From Owenia fusiformis (taxonomy: Eukaryota; Annelida; Polychaeta; Sabellida; Oweniidae): a DNA stretch of 64,000 nucleotides. Below the pieces are notes generated by a model. The model did no database searches. It was not told the DNA's origin and worked only from the letters and a program-made list of their open reading frames with translations. Below, piece after piece: positions 34,673 through 48,043 of the stretch. The translations under genes were made by a program, and so were the position numbers. The DNA is taken from NCBI GenBank assembly GCA_903813345.2, contig CAIIXF020000235.1:268659-332658 (forward strand). The letters are read 5' to 3'. Position 1 is the first letter of the stretch; the number at the start of each line of letters is the position of its first letter.

Positions 34673-37032
34673 TGTAACAATCGTGGGCCATGTATCTGCC
34701 ATACAAGTGTAGCATGGCCTTGGCATAACACAGTCCCAGACTGTTATCTTATTCCCAAAGCAGTATCATTTCAACTTTATCATTTAATAATATGACAATT
34801 ACATGTGGGTTTATAAGTATGTATTAAGTCCATATTAATATGTGAGAGTAAAGTCACATGTGGTCAGTAAGGATAAGTCAATAGGATCATCCTGCTACGT
34901 GCATTGGGGTTATAACTATGTGTAGTCAAGGATGAGAAATGGTATTGATCACCTCACTTGATACCGAGGGGTGTAGCCCAATGTAGCCCCGGGTATAGGG
35001 TGGTATGGGACACCTCACTAGTTAATATAAGGTTGTAGCCTAATGTAGCCCCGGGTAAAGGGTGGTATGGGACACCTCACTAGTGAATATAGGGTTGCAG
35101 CCAAATGTAGCCCCGGGTATAGGGTGGTATGGGACACCTCACTAGTCAATATAGGGTTGCAGCCTAATGTAGCCCCGGGTATAGGGTGGTATGGGACACC
35201 TCACTAGTCAATATAGGGCTGCAGCCCAATGTAGCCCCCGGTATAGGGTGGTATGGGACACCTCACTAGTCAATATAGGGTTGCAGCCTAATGTAGCCCC
35301 GGGTATAGGGTGGTATGGGACACCTCACTAGTCAATATAGGGTTGCAGCCTAATGTAGCCCCGGGTATAGGGTGGTATGGGACACCTCACAAGTCAATAT
35401 AGGGTTGCAGCCCAATGTAGCCCCGGGTATAGGGTGGTATGGGACACCTCACTAGTCAATATAGGGTTGCAGCCTAATGTAGCCCCGGGTATAGGGTGGT
35501 ATGGGACACTTCACAAGTCAATATAGGGTTGCAGCCCAATGTAGCCCCGGGTATAGGGTGGTATGGGACACCTCACTAGTCAATATAGGGTTGCAGCCTA
35601 ATGTAGCCCCGGGTAAAGGGTGGCATGGGGCTGCAGCTCAATGTAGCCAGGTCAGCCTGGTCACCTATATTCACACACCAATTGTGTAGCCACTTGTAGC
35701 TCGTATCTGGGAAAGTGTGAATGTGAGGGGGGTGAGGGACTAGTCACATACAGCATAATAGCCAGTGTGACTGAGGGAGGGGGGAGTTGATTAGGGGAAG
35801 TCTAAATGTCACAGTCCATGTTAATAGTCAACGTTAGTCGGGGGGGGGGGTGTATGTATAAGTGTTACTCTCACCAACACAATTAAACAACATAATAAAA
35901 GCAATTAAAAATTAACATTAATTAATTCTATTTCAATTGGAAATCATTCATAAATACAAGTTATGTTACATAAACAATAAGATCTGACTTATATAGTGTA
36001 AAATATACCCAAATACCACGCAACTCCTACATGGCTGCAAATGGCTCCAACTAGAGCCTAGCTACATTTGGCTAGCAACCTGACAGCCACATGCAGCTTC
36101 CATTACAGTACATTGGGATGGCCCGAATCACCCCAAAACTCACTCCAAAACGGGACCCTGGTACCAATACATGTTCTACCGGTATAGTGGGTATAATTAA
36201 CACTAACAATTAAGCATAATTACCGTAATTAGAGGTAGATTTTGACAAGAAAAGACATGATTTAAACTCAAAGTTACATGGAAATTACATCAAAAGTTTG
36301 ACTCTGAATAACAACTGAATCAGTTAACGAAATGCCTTGAAACTTCTTCACCAATTAAATAACTACTTCATAATTACCTTAGAACACCATTCACCCCGAT
36401 TTACCAACGGAAACTGCTATAAATCCAATGTAATTGAAGAGAAATGAGCAACATGTGTTCCACCATTTTGAGATTTCCGAGAGACTGATCACACAACATG
36501 ATTACATATCACTACTCACATAACAAGATGAACTACACTTTAAAATAAGACAATTCGAAGCACAGTAGAGTTATGTACATATATATAAACATGTATACAA
36601 TAAATTAGACACACTAAATAGCGTACTTAGGTTAAAGTAATCACAATAAGGCAAGATAAACAATGGAACTATATCCTTAAGCCGAGTAACTGTAGACACT
36701 GAAGTAGTGGACAGGCTACACAGCCTATGACTCATGGTGACTCTTACAAAAGTTAACATACAATTCACAAGGCGATACCCAGTCACTATAGGCTTAGCCA
36801 GCAAAGCACAGATGCACTCTGTATTAACTGTAAACAAAACTAGCATTGACGCTATGAAGGCGCTGGCCACAGAATACATGCAAATACAGGACACATATAA
36901 AACTCCATACTGGTGAACAGTGAAATTGTTAGTTATTTTGACTAAAGCAATGCAATAATAAGGCTCAGTAACGGCACATCAGGCCAGATATAAGCCATTG
37001 AAAAAAAAAAGACAGACTGATGGGTCGTTACA
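34673..37032 (-). repeat. 5' LTR (minus-strand sense), 2360 bp
   Basis: It has intact TG..CA ends (minus strand TGTAACGACC..GATTGTTACA). It is nearly identical to the other LTR apart from the tandem-repeat count. Confidence 0.85.
34970..35640. repeat. 62-bp tandem repeat, about 11 copies, in the 5' LTR
   Basis: Same unit as at 29822-30700 with three copies fewer. First and last variant units are in the same order in both LTRs, so the difference arose by an internal copy-number change after, or during, insertion. Confidence 0.9.
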
Positions 37033-39059
37033 CAATTTTGGACATTTTGCATTTCTAAATTAATAAGTTTCTTGGAATACAACATAACTGTTCACGATTT
37101 AAGTCATTAGTGATATTTTCCCATGATAAATAGACAGTAACTTGGTCAATGTTTTATGTTCAACCTTGTTTTCATGACTTTTAAACATGAGTCGACAATA
37201 AAGTAGGAAATTTCAATTCCAAATGACGTGTTGACTCGTGTTTTTCACAATATTTAGCCTTTTATCATGATAGATCGCCAAAATCTGCATGTACCTCTCA
37301 ATGAGGCGATATGTTTTTAAATTTAGAGATGTAAGCTATGAACTCAAACAAAAAATCAAACAATCCGCTATTATTTTGATTGCACACGACGAAATTTCCA
37401 CTCCCGGGGAGCACTTTGGTAACTCTTTGAAGGAGGATTCTTGAAAAATAGTTCGAATTTTCACAAAAGGATTCATGCAATTTCATTGCTTGTTTAAGCC
37501 CAACTCCGATACCACTATAATTATAGATTAAAAGGAACCATTAAACTCACCAGGTTATAAGATAAACCCTTTCGAGCATTGATGAATTGAGTTAAACTGT
37601 CGATATAAATGTAAGTCGGCATGTATTCGACAGTCAGTTTACACATATGAAGTATACATCAACGTATGACCTAAATATCAATTCGTGACCATCATCTTTG
37701 GCTTTCAAATTGAAGTTGGAAGTTCCAGTAGGAGGAGATAACCGAAAACTTCAACCACATCCAAATATCTGAACGAAGTCAAATATTAACAATACACCTA
37801 TCGTGCATATCGAACAAGGCATCTCGAACAAGTTTCTGTGATCAGGCAAGTATTCCGAAAGAAAAAATGCACAAATATCAACAATTTTTATTGAGTAGGA
37901 GATTACATTCGAAATCACAACTTTCAAAATATTTGTTTCAACCAAGAATTGTAAGAACTTGAAACGTGTTGTTAGTTTTTCAAACCGCATATCCTCATTT
38001 ACCCTTGAAATATTACCCTATTATGTAGGATATTACATTGTAAATTGACGCTCCATATCATGAAAAAATAAAGGCAGTTCAATATGTCAATATTCGTAAA
38101 CAGAAAGTTCATTCTATAGTACCCAGGACAGATTGAATGATGCAGTCGTGTTTTTACTCTATATTTGCAATAGGACAACCATTCTTATTTAAATCTTCAT
38201 GTTATATTCTGGAGACAATTTCCAACATGGAAAAAAAATTGAAGTAGGGGTATACAGGGACATAGTGGAAATTCAGAAATTTGGGCCATATCTTAAAGAT
38301 TGCTTCACCAATATGCAAAATAACATCTAAATTATCATTTACACGGATGCTGCTAGGTATATTGAAACTAATTACACAAAGGTTAACTTCGATTGTGGCA
38401 CCCATTCTTAATAAATATTGATGGACATACGAATTTCGAATGTTGACTTAGTTACTGGACTTGTCTGTATTCGAAACAAATGTGACTGAGGCATCTCATG
38501 ATGACAATCAAGAATATTTTTACTTGTATCTCGTCTGTTGTCTGCTCTCATCGTTGCACCTAATTCAATTTCATTTTTCTCTAGTCCTGTTTACTTTAGT
38601 CAAATAAGCACCTCCAAGGAATATCACAAATGAGCCCTTTATGCCTTATACTATAGAACATATATACAAGGAAAACTACTCATTTATATTAGGAAGTTTC
38701 ACCACATAATAATTATCCGTTCCGTTTTTTAATGGGGAGTTTCAGCTTGCATATAAAATCGAACGCCAACCTATACGTATGACCAATCACCCATACCAAT
38801 ACATCGCTTTAAATATTTCCGTTAACGTTTAGGTTGTGAAAAACATTGCAAGCTTAAACTCCCTAATGCTGAACCATTACGCCTTCCTGCTTAACCCGGG
38901 CTGCTTTCACAATAATTGATCATATTGTATGTCACCCTATATATGAGACAAAAACAAAATAATTGTTTTGATGACAGCAATTTATAATTCAATGTCAATT
39001 TGAATTCACAATTTCATTTGCTTTGCAGGTCTCTAATCACTTCAAAAACTTGTATTGGA
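37033..39059. other. Intergenic between LTR element and lectin gene, nothing recognised
   Basis: AT-rich, with only short chance ORFs. No repeats of the other families were seen. It is the 3' flank of the minus-strand gene that ends at 39060. Confidence 0.5.
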
Positions 39060-42000
39060 TCACGGCTCGAATACAGCGACTTCACAGAGGGTCAGATACA
39101 AGCCTGGTTGGTGCACTCTTACATAACGTCCAGACAGACCATTTGGGCATTGGAAAATCTGCCAATCCTTCCCACATGACGTCAATGAACTTGTGAAGTG
39201 AACGCATAGATCCCAGCTGGAGCCGTCTTGACTCACTTCAATTTTGAAGTTCTTTAGTCGCTCTAAAAATGTGCGGTTGGTTTAGGCCTATACATTACTG
39301 AGAAACAGAATATTATCGATGTCCAACACATTTGTATATGCTTTATATACATCATATGCCCAGTTCCACCCTCGTATGATTTCGTTCGAACTACATTTAC
39401 TAATCTGCTTATTGAATCTGTGTGAAGAAAAGGGGGTATCATTCTATGGACTTTTAAACTCAAAAAATAGTGCGTAGTTAAATAAAAAATATCAACACTA
39501 AAGATAAAATTATATACCCTCTACATCCGCTAGATCAGTACCACAATTGTCACTTCCACGACACTGCCTATTAAATAAAGCCACGGATCCAATAAATTTC
39601 ACGGAACCTAGGTCTACTTTCCACCATGGATTTATATCACCATCATCAGTGTGTATACAGGAGAAATGCACAGTATCGCCATCTATATTGCCATCAACTG
39701 CTGCTGCAGCAGTGGTGCCAGACCAAGGGTGATTTGACGATTGTTTGGCAGGCTTACCAAGAGCAAGATTATTTATTTCTGAAATGAAATAATTGCTTTT
39801 GTTAGTTTTTTTTATTTGTATACTTCAATTCTGATGGATTGCAAATATAACAGCTGTTTTTTTAAATCGGGTCATACTTGCGCTTTTTTAAAATTAAATT
39901 TGAATTATCACATGTGTATGACCGGGACAATAAATTGTGTAATTGTACATTGATAAATATGAATAATTACTAGATGGCCGGAAAACAGCAACTTCGCAGA
40001 GAGTGAGCCAATTTGTGTCTTGCAGCTGAACCCTAACATAGCGTCCTTTCATTCCACTTGGGCAGTAAAACATCTGACAACTGTCCTTGCAGTGTTCAAG
40101 TGCTGCATTTCTATAGAAGACGCATAACTCCCAGTCGTTAGCGTTTTTGCTTACTTCAATTTTAAAGTTCGAAAGACGATCTATGAAAATGAGACACGGG
40201 TATTATCAATAAATCAAACGAAGTAATAGATCGACATCAGTCAGTTTTTTAATCAATATCATAAAGAATTGTATTTCTTTCGGAGTTGTTGTGTAGCACG
40301 TTTGTTTATGCGATATGTTTTACCAATGTATCCGGATCGTTTCGCATCACTTTGTTATCATCTTTGGTTAGAATAATGCAAACCAAACATATATTCACGC
40401 CGTCAACAATCAACAGCACCAAGTTAAGTGGGCCCTCACATTATCGGTGAATCAATTGTTAATACCTTCAACAATGTCGGAGGGTCCACCCCCACAATTG
40501 TCTACGTCACACTTCCTATTATACAACTTAACAGATCCAATGGGATAGACAGCTTGAAGGTCAACCTTCCACCATGGTTTGTTCTCATGGTTTGTATTTG
40601 CACATGAGCCATGATCAAAATCTCCATCTTCAACACCGTCAACAGCGAGTCCAGCAGGAAACGGTTGTGGCAAATATTCTGAAGATTGGGAGGCAGGTTT
40701 CCCGAGAGCCAAATTCCCCAATTCCTCTGTTTAATTAATACAAGTATCTTTTTTATTTTGACTATATGCTTTCATAATGAATAGCAGAACAAGTGAATAA
40801 ATGGCATTTTATAAATATATAAGCACCGATTGGGCAACACCCATATATCATATTAATAAATCAATTTTGTAGTCTAAAATTCAGGTTATTGCTATTGATG
40901 CTTTAATAATTTAGTAGTAACGATATATGGTGAATACCTTATAATACTTTTTTGAACTTCAAAAAGCAATATATATACCTATTGAGCATCCGAGGACACC
41001 AAAGCGCATTGCCATCCAGTTTGGATGATTCCATGCCTGCGGATTGATGCGGATATACCTGGCCTCTACTGCATCAATCATTTGTGTTGCGTACGAGTCA
41101 CTATCATGGTTCCCAGGCAAAACCTTTAGAATAAAATCACGTTTCAGGATACCATTGTAAGATTGCAATTGGACACAACCCAAAAAGGAAATGGTGGTTT
41201 ATTTTAAAACTAAAAAGGAGCAATACCTGATTGCTCTTGACATAATGCTAAAGTTGATTAAAGTGACTTTTCAGGTTTGATATTTTAGAAACTATCCCAA
41301 GCTAATCGAGTATCATTATCACTATCATAAGATCAGATAATAATCTTACATGTAGGTACACATTGATGGTATTCATACAAGATTAAACAATCAGTTTCAG
41401 GTGATATGGGACATTCAAGAAATTGAAAAATGAATGACCTTTTTATATTCTGTAAACCTATTTCCATCTCTACTGTACAATAGTTTATAGGATGTGACCC
41501 ATTGGTTGACTCCTGGACCTCTCGGATCGCCATCTATGTTCCTTCCTTGTGTTATGATTCCGGTGACCTTCATAACTTTTCCAAGGTCAGCCTGTATCCA
41601 TTGCGCTTTGTTGATAAAATGTGGTGCCCAGGCACCAATGCCTTCAGTGTAGCTTCTTAAATGAGAAATATCGATTCAAGTAACACACAATTGTTTTCTA
41701 GTTTTTCTCATCAGCAAAGCTATAATGACTGATAGACTCAAACTTTATAAATAAAAACTGAACTAAAATACCTACATGTATTTAGTATCAAGTCTCGCTC
41801 GAGATGGAACATGGGCTGGGTCATTATTCCAATAGCTTGATGCTGTATAACTTGAATCCGGTCTCCCAGACAGCAGTCTTTCAGGAATGCAAATTTCTTC
41901 AAAAATTCAAAATGTTTCCGTTAATACAAGTACAGCAACAGATATTCTAATAAGTCGAATACGTTTATAAAAGTAGGTAGGGGAATTTATGGAGTAACGC

Positions 42001-42516
42001 ATGTTTGTTATATTCAAAAGCCATGTTTACTGATTGAGATAAATTTCCTTGATTTCAGCAAATTTCTAGCCACTACTTTTAGCCATTTTGGGGCATTTGC
42101 CATTTTCGGACCGCTTCCAATATTTTTTGAAATAAAATAAACTTGCTTAAACTACCTGTTTCCGTCCATACAGAGCCTCCGCATTGTTTAGCTGCTTCAC
42201 TCGTGTATAAAAACGCAACACCTTAAAAACAGTTTAAAGAGTACGTACATAACTATCTTGATAACCTAATATACTAATAACGATTATTAGTTATTGGTTC
42301 GACATAGTGATTGATTTGTGTCTAAATTAATTTGACGATAATTGATCATACTTTTCATGCATTTTTATAATTTTTTATTTTTTTGTATTTTCGAAAATGC
42401 AACTAATAATATCATCATTCATATTCATCCATATGACAAGATGTCTCACATTGTAATTTAAGATAATCGATATACGTACATATAACCACGGACAATACTG
42501 CGCCATACGACACCAT
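39060..42516 (-). CDS. Secreted discoidin plus double F-type lectin-like protein (506 aa, 9 exons)
   Basis: Exons (minus): 42516-42480 signal peptide (MVSYGAVLSVVIC); 42221-42156 mini-exon (AAKQCGGSVWTET); 41896-41776, 41655-41439, 41123-40979 F5/8 type C (discoidin) domain; 40726-40466 and 40180-39971 type-I F-type domain; 39778-39518 and 39262-39060 type-II F-type domain, stop TGA. The summed length is 1521 nt, fully in frame, all introns GT..AG. Discoidin hallmarks: CIPERLLSGRPDSSYTAS, AQWIQADLGKVMKVTGI, LPGNHDSD, ARYIRINPQAW, RFGVLGC. F-type hallmarks: NLALGKPASQSS, AVDGVEDGD, KPWWKVDL, GSVKLYNR, FKIEVSK, GRYVRVQLQ, LCEVAVF. Expected role: calcium-dependent extracellular binding of glycans or cell surfaces (immunity, adhesion). 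The discoidin module is seen only in this member of the cluster. The fucose motif is incomplete (see findings). A 5' UTR exon may lie near 42850. Confidence 0.85.
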
Positions 42517-44058
42517 GCTGATAGATTTTAGTTCCTATAATGTATAAAGGCAGTTTTTCAGAATTTTGGATCATACATGTATGAAAACATCAATATCTGA
42601 CAATATCATCATGAGTTCTTTAAAAATAAAATATTTTCCATAGTTGAACTGTCACTTGACTGATAGTGTCAGATAAGTGATTTGTATTGTACACAATATA
42701 TAGCAACATCTATGCTTACATTTTGTATCAAAATAAGCATAAGTTGTACTACGTTGGTATCATGTTCTTGTTCTTTTCTGGTAATTATAAACATTGGATA
42801 TACGTAACCGATCTTAATCTTTAGAATACCATTCTACCCAAACTTACCTTTCAATTGTTTCACGTACTGAGGCAGACCTTGTAAATATTGCTGTACAATT
42901 GTTCGCCTTTCTAATCCCGGAGTTACATGTACGTGGTGTTTCAGGTTAGTTTTATGGAATATATATAACAATGGCGTGACCGGGTTGGTTTGTATTAACT
43001 GCACGTATCTACATTCGTGTGTTATTGTTTATCATCCAATGGCATTAACACAATCAACCACAAAACAATTCGTGTCCACGTTCTTTGGCAAGATTTAAAT
43101 AATAATTGTTTTGATGAAACGGCTTAGAAACGTGTATTTATGTATATTGGAGGTTTTATGGAATACCTTACAATATGGTATGCACGTCGGTTAGTTTAAA
43201 ACTGCACGTATACACAACCAAATTATATTGTTCATCGTTCAATGACATTTAACAAACCAAGACACATTTGATTAATGCTCGAGCTCTTTGGCAAGACTCA
43301 AATAACAATTTTTTCCATGAAACCATCAAAACATGGATACGATTGTATTAATAATAACTAAATTTAATGTTGTTATTTTGCATTCGTTTGCAGACTTTCA
43401 TGTATAATTCAACGATAATAGTCTTAACAATTTTCATTATAACAGTGTATGCACGAGTGTATTCATAAACATCATATATATTATAAACTATATAATAAAT
43501 AAATTTTGTGGTTTTCCCCAACCGGTTTTCCCCAACCGATGACTATTCTATCTTTTTTAAGCCGACGTCTGTTGATGAGATATGATTTACATCTTTCTGA
43601 GGTTAATGAGCTTCAAAAATACTATTCAAATATAATGAATGATGTTGAGTGCAATACCTGTATATATTTCTGAGGGTGTATTCCACGCAGCCCGAAGGTC
43701 AGATTTGTATTATCACTCATTTACGCATACATATTACAGTTTAACAATATTCATTCATTAACTATATGTCTCAAAAATTGTGAATGTGAATAAACAATAC
43801 TACATGTGGCACAGCAGCCTATACATGTGACGTCACATTCAATGAATACCTGTATATATTTTTTTAAATACACCTTTCATAGCTATGACTTATACATAGA
43901 TGGAATACCCTGTGGTATTTTAAGTCACATGGTACATGACTGACCAATCACAAGCTGATTATCACTACAGAGAAATAATAATTATAAATATTTTACAGCC
44001 AAGGTTATTCTCAGTTATTTGGATGTGAAACAACGATATCATCACTGTTCCACAACTA

Positions 44059-44362
44059 GTTACTTTGACAGAACGTCGATGTAACAAAATGGATGAACTT
44101 CCTGGTTACTAGTTTTTTGTTTTCTCGATTTAAACCTACTTTCACGTCAAGTTGCAGATTATAATTTGGCACAAAGCTAGAAAATATAGTCTTGATTTAA
44201 TGAGTTTCTTCGATTTATATTGTTAATAAGTTGCAATTCATAAATTCAGTCCCTCGCTTTTGTTACATTGACGAAAGTCCATTATATTACCAATGTATGT
44301 TACTTTGACGACTTTTATAACCAATGTATGTTACTTTGACGACTTACGTCAATGTAACAAAA
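44059..44362. repeat. Small foldback motifs around GTTAC..TTGACG
   Basis: A 16-bp inverted repeat TTTTGTTACATTGACG (44258-44273) pairs with its exact complement at 44347-44362. Between them ACCAATGTATGTTACTTTGACGACTT occurs twice in tandem, written here as ACCAATGTATG plus TTACTTTGACGACTT. A smaller relative (GTTACTTTGACAG..CGTCGATGTAAC) lies near 44060-44090. Confidence 0.65.
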
Positions 44363-44727
44363 ATGATGGTCTAAATGCATGAATTACAGCTTTATTTAAT
44401 AATCAAATTCCAAACCGAGAGCAGCGCTATCTAGTGTTTGATAAATGAATCGAGGTTAATTATCGAGTACTAGTACTAGTCTATCAGGAAACATTTCCAA
44501 GTTTGTTTAGAAACAAAATTTCTAGAGTTTGGCAGAAAATTTTTCTTAAACAGGTAGCTTTGCGATGATAGCTCCAGGTTCATTTATCTCAAATTCTTCG
44601 TGACCCCCGTATCATTATCTTGTAAGAGCAAGCTAGGCAAGCCTTTAATGAACACCGGGAACTGTGCTGTGCTGTTCCAAATGGGATTTTAACAGCACAC
44701 TTCATCCAACTATTTTCTAAGATGCTG

Positions 44728-44733
44728 TTTATT
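44728..44733 (-). terminator. Polyadenylation signal AATAAA
   Basis: AATAAA on the minus strand, 32 nt past the stop of the lectin gene at 44765-48043. This is a fitting place for 3' end formation. Confidence 0.6.
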
Positions 44734-44764
44734 GTGATAAATATTAAGACAAAGGAACAGTATT

Positions 44765-47700
44765 TTATGGTTCAAAAACAGCAACTTCACAGAGTGTGAG
44801 AATGCGTTGAATGCTAAAATGCTGTTGTAGTCTTACGTAGCGCCCGTATAAACCATGAGAACATTTAAACATCCGCCAGTCACGTCCGCATGTTCCTAAG
44901 GTACTTTTCTGATGATAGCATAGTTCCCAAGTCACATTATCCTTACTCACTTCAATTTTGAAATTTTGTAGTTGTTCTAAAAATATTATTAAAGTTGGAA
45001 ATTGAAAGTAGGTCACGGAAAACAAACTGTATTTCTCAGTATCAAGATAATGATGAATGGATCAAAACTGACAATACTAAATATTGGTGAATTGCGAAAA
45101 TAAAACTAGATAGTTCTTTTATTTTACGCGTTGTAATACAATTATGCATACTAGATACTACCCACCTTCCACACGAAGAGGATCTTTGCCACAATTCTTA
45201 AGACCACGACATTGCCTATTAAACACAGCCACGGACCCAATGGCATACTGAGAAAGTAAGTCGACCATCCACCATGGCTTTCTCTCACTTCTGGTTTGAA
45301 TACAAGACAGGTGTTCAACGTCGCCATCTACATTGCCATCAATGGCCGCGGCAGCCTTTGTACTAATGTTTTGATCAATCGATGACTGTGTTGCAACTTT
45401 ATCAAGTGCAAGATTGTTTAATTCTACAACATAATGAGACCATATAACATTATACATGCTTGTATTATCAGGATATTGCGATGTGTCTCGTACATTGTCG
45501 TTATATTCATCTTAAATAAAATGCTTACTTGATGGCCGAAAAACAGCAACTTCACAGAGTGATAGATATAATAAATCCCTGTGTTGCAGCTGAATCCTAA
45601 CATAGCGCCCTTTCGATCCACTTGGACAGTAGAACATCTGACAGCCTTTTTTACAAGGTTCCAATGTACTTCTGAAGTAGGTACATAATTTCCACTTTTT
45701 AGAGTCTTTGCTGACTTCAATTTTGAAATTTTGAAGATGATCTATAAAAAGTGAAAAATACTCGTCGTTATTAAACACACGTTTAACCTCCTGCAGCATA
45801 ACATGTGTGCTAAGGTAATTTATTTTAGTTTGTGATACAGTTTCTAGTTATTCCGTACAACGTTTACTGTGAATGAATTACACGGTTTCTATTGAAATGT
45901 TCGCCCCTCATTTATATATGTAGTTGTGTCAATTATGCCTCTTCATGCGTGATTGAACAATTTGGATATTTGCGTTCCATTTTGTCTCCTGATAGGTTTC
46001 AGATGTACATCTGCATTTATTCATTTATGTATATTACAGTGTGTCTCAAAAAATGTTACACTAACAAATAGTTCAATATCGTTCATAATTTTGACTTTCC
46101 CCTAAAATATACTTTAGATACCAAAAGACAAATCTTTCTCGAATAATCTGACACCATCGGATTCAAAACCTGTCCTTGATTGGCTCCATGGGACAGCTTT
46201 TAGCGTCCCATGGTAAGATCTGACTTGCACCAACTTCTAAGTGATTGGATGGACCAAATGACAAAAGAGGAAAAGTTTCTTTAACATTTAACTTTCTTCT
46301 GAGTAGAACCTTGACCTTTAAATGAGTCATTCTGTAATTTTCCTATTTGTCTTACACATGATTATTGTGTCTATCCACATAAACGTGTGGTCCCCTCAAC
46401 ATATTCTCCAAAGCAAATCTGAGGTACCCTTGCCCATGTGCACATGCATTGGAATATCACACTGATTCCAACAATTATCTTTGCAGAATTTCATTTAGGT
46501 CAGTTTGTGATGCCGTAAAGCGCTTTCAGAGGCCCTTCAAAAAATCAAGAGTGTAAAGTGGGATGACCCCGGGGGCTAATCCATTTGGTAATTCAATTCT
46601 ATCTTCTGATTTCCAAAGAGTTCTACCAAACATTCTGCCACAGGGCTTTCCACCATCCTGTTGACATCATACGGAACAAAATTGAACACTCTGACAATGA
46701 AATCTTGTATTTCTATTCAGGAAAGAAACAACTGGATCATTGGTCATATCAAGATCACTCTCCACGTCATTCAAACCAAAAAATAATTGATCACCACATG
46801 TCCAGCCACTGAGAAGTTGGCGCAAATCAGATTTCACATGCGTCTATAAAATCTGTCCTGTGCAGCTAATCATGGACAGATTTTGAATCTGATGGTGTCA
46901 AATTATTCGAGAAAGATTTGTCTTTTGGTATCTAAGTATATTTTAGGGGAAAAGTCAAAGTCATGAAACATATTGAACTTTTTCTAAGTGTAACATTTTT
47001 TGAGACACACTGTATATTATCTATATCTTCCCCTTGACACCGTAGCTGTATCATATATCTATTATGTATTTTTTTTAGATAACCACCGTTATATTCAAAG
47101 GCACTAAATGTATACAAAAACATATTATATGATTATATAAATTGTATATGTCTCTGATGTATACTTCGATGGGGATTTTGGTTACCAAATTTCATCAATT
47201 TGGGGAATATACCTTCTACTAGTGGTTCATAATCGGTTGGAGGACTTCCACAATTGTTTTCGCCACATTGCCTGTTTATCAGCTTGACGGATCCAATGGG
47301 ATAAATATCCTGCAAGTCAACCATCCACCAATTCATGGTTGTCATGTGGGTATGGGTGCATGAGCCATGGTTGTATTCGCCATCCTCTACACCATCGACA
47401 GCAAGACCAGCATTTAATGTCGATGATGAGGATTGGGAGGCAGGTTTACGAAGGGCCAAATTTTGGATATCTAAATCACACATGCAATTCCACAAATCTA
47501 TCTATCCGTAGAAAACATTGTGAAGATACTAACATTCACAAACCATAAAGAAAAAATGTTGCCAAAATAATTTACAAAAATAAGTGTTTATCCGAATAAA
47601 CACTGCCCTAATGAGTTGTTAATATAACTTTTCTTGAACAAATGGTCAAAACTATTGAATCGATTGTTGATAGTTGAATACCTGTTTCCTTCCAGATAGT

Positions 47701-48043
47701 GCCTCCACACCATGGTTTATCTGCTTTACAAAACGATAAACCTAAAACATATGGTTATTTTATAATTCAGGGTTCTATAATTTAGGTGCTTACCTAACAT
47801 GTTACTCTAAATATGCTTGTAGTAATTAAGATCAGTGAATATGTAATGAAAAATATAAAGCTCGAGCTGAAAGTAAAATAATGCTGATAAGAATCGCAAA
47901 ATTGCAAAAATGCAGAATATCATAACATATTTTGTTGACGATTGCACTGTTTTGAGTACGATTAACTACATTAGACGTAATAGTTTAATAATATCAGTGA
48001 ACTTACAACAGACCACAAATAATAGCGAACAAAACTTCCACAT
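44765..48043 (-). CDS. Secreted double F-type lectin-like protein (345 aa, 6 exons)
   Basis: Exons (minus): 48043-48007 signal peptide (MWKFCSLLFVVC); 47741-47682 mini-exon (KPWCGGTIWKET); 47470-47213 and 45741-45529 type-I F-type domain; 45423-45166 and 44976-44765 type-II domain, stop TAA. The sum is 1038 nt in frame, every boundary phase 1, every intron GT..AG. Key matches: NLALRKPASQSS, HGSCTHTH, WWMVDLQDIYPIGSVKL, NRQCGENNCG, then FKIEVSKDSKKW, GCQMFYCPSGSKGRYVRIQ; second domain NNLALDKVATQSS, AAAAIDGNVDGD, CIQT, NRQCRG, LTLCEVAVFEP. F-type domains normally run about 140-150 residues, as here. The intron between the two halves of domain I hosts a 976-bp Tc1-like element (46037-47012). 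The signal peptide predicts an extracellular protein. Confidence 0.85.
46037..47012. mobile_element. Tc1/mariner-like MITE (976 bp) with ~140-bp inverted repeats, in a lectin intron
   Basis: The ends read CAGTGTGTCTCAAAAAATG and its complement, flanked by TA (46035-46036, 47013-47014). The inverted repeats extend about 140 bp (46037-46175 against 46870-47012, shared CTTTTGGTATCTAA.TATATTTTAGGGG). The interior has no intact transposase. Confidence 0.8.

Larger units (their letters stand above)
29537..37032 (-). mobile_element. Non-autonomous LTR retrotransposon (gypsy-type, LARD-like), 7.5 kb
   Basis: Two nearly identical LTRs (29537-32081, 2545 bp; 34673-37032, 2360 bp) flank a 2.6-kb internal region. 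On the minus strand the LTR starts TGTAACGACCC and ends CGATTGTTACA. A primer-binding site lies just inside the minus-strand 5' LTR and a polypurine tract just inside the 3' LTR, which fixes the orientation. The internal region shows no gag, protease, RT, RNase H or integrase, so it must depend on enzymes supplied in trans. I count only a handful of substitutions between the LTRs in more than 2.2 kb, so the insertion is young. No matching target duplication was found. The left terminus reads TC where TG is expected. Confidence 0.8.
42517..44764. other. Intergenic between the two minus-strand lectin genes
   Basis: It contains an imperfect ~195-bp tandem duplication (about 42950-43140 and 43150-43345; shared TTTTATGGAATA, AACTGCACGTAT, CTCTTTGGCAAGA and ATGAAAC). 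A candidate upstream exon of the gene at 39060-42516 ends at 42848 with a strong GTAAGTT donor (minus strand). No independent gene was seen. Confidence 0.5.

Noticed and set aside
46585-46812. Transposase fragment inside the intronic Tc1-like element
   Set aside because: The 75-codon frame has no recognisable helix-turn-helix or DDE motif.
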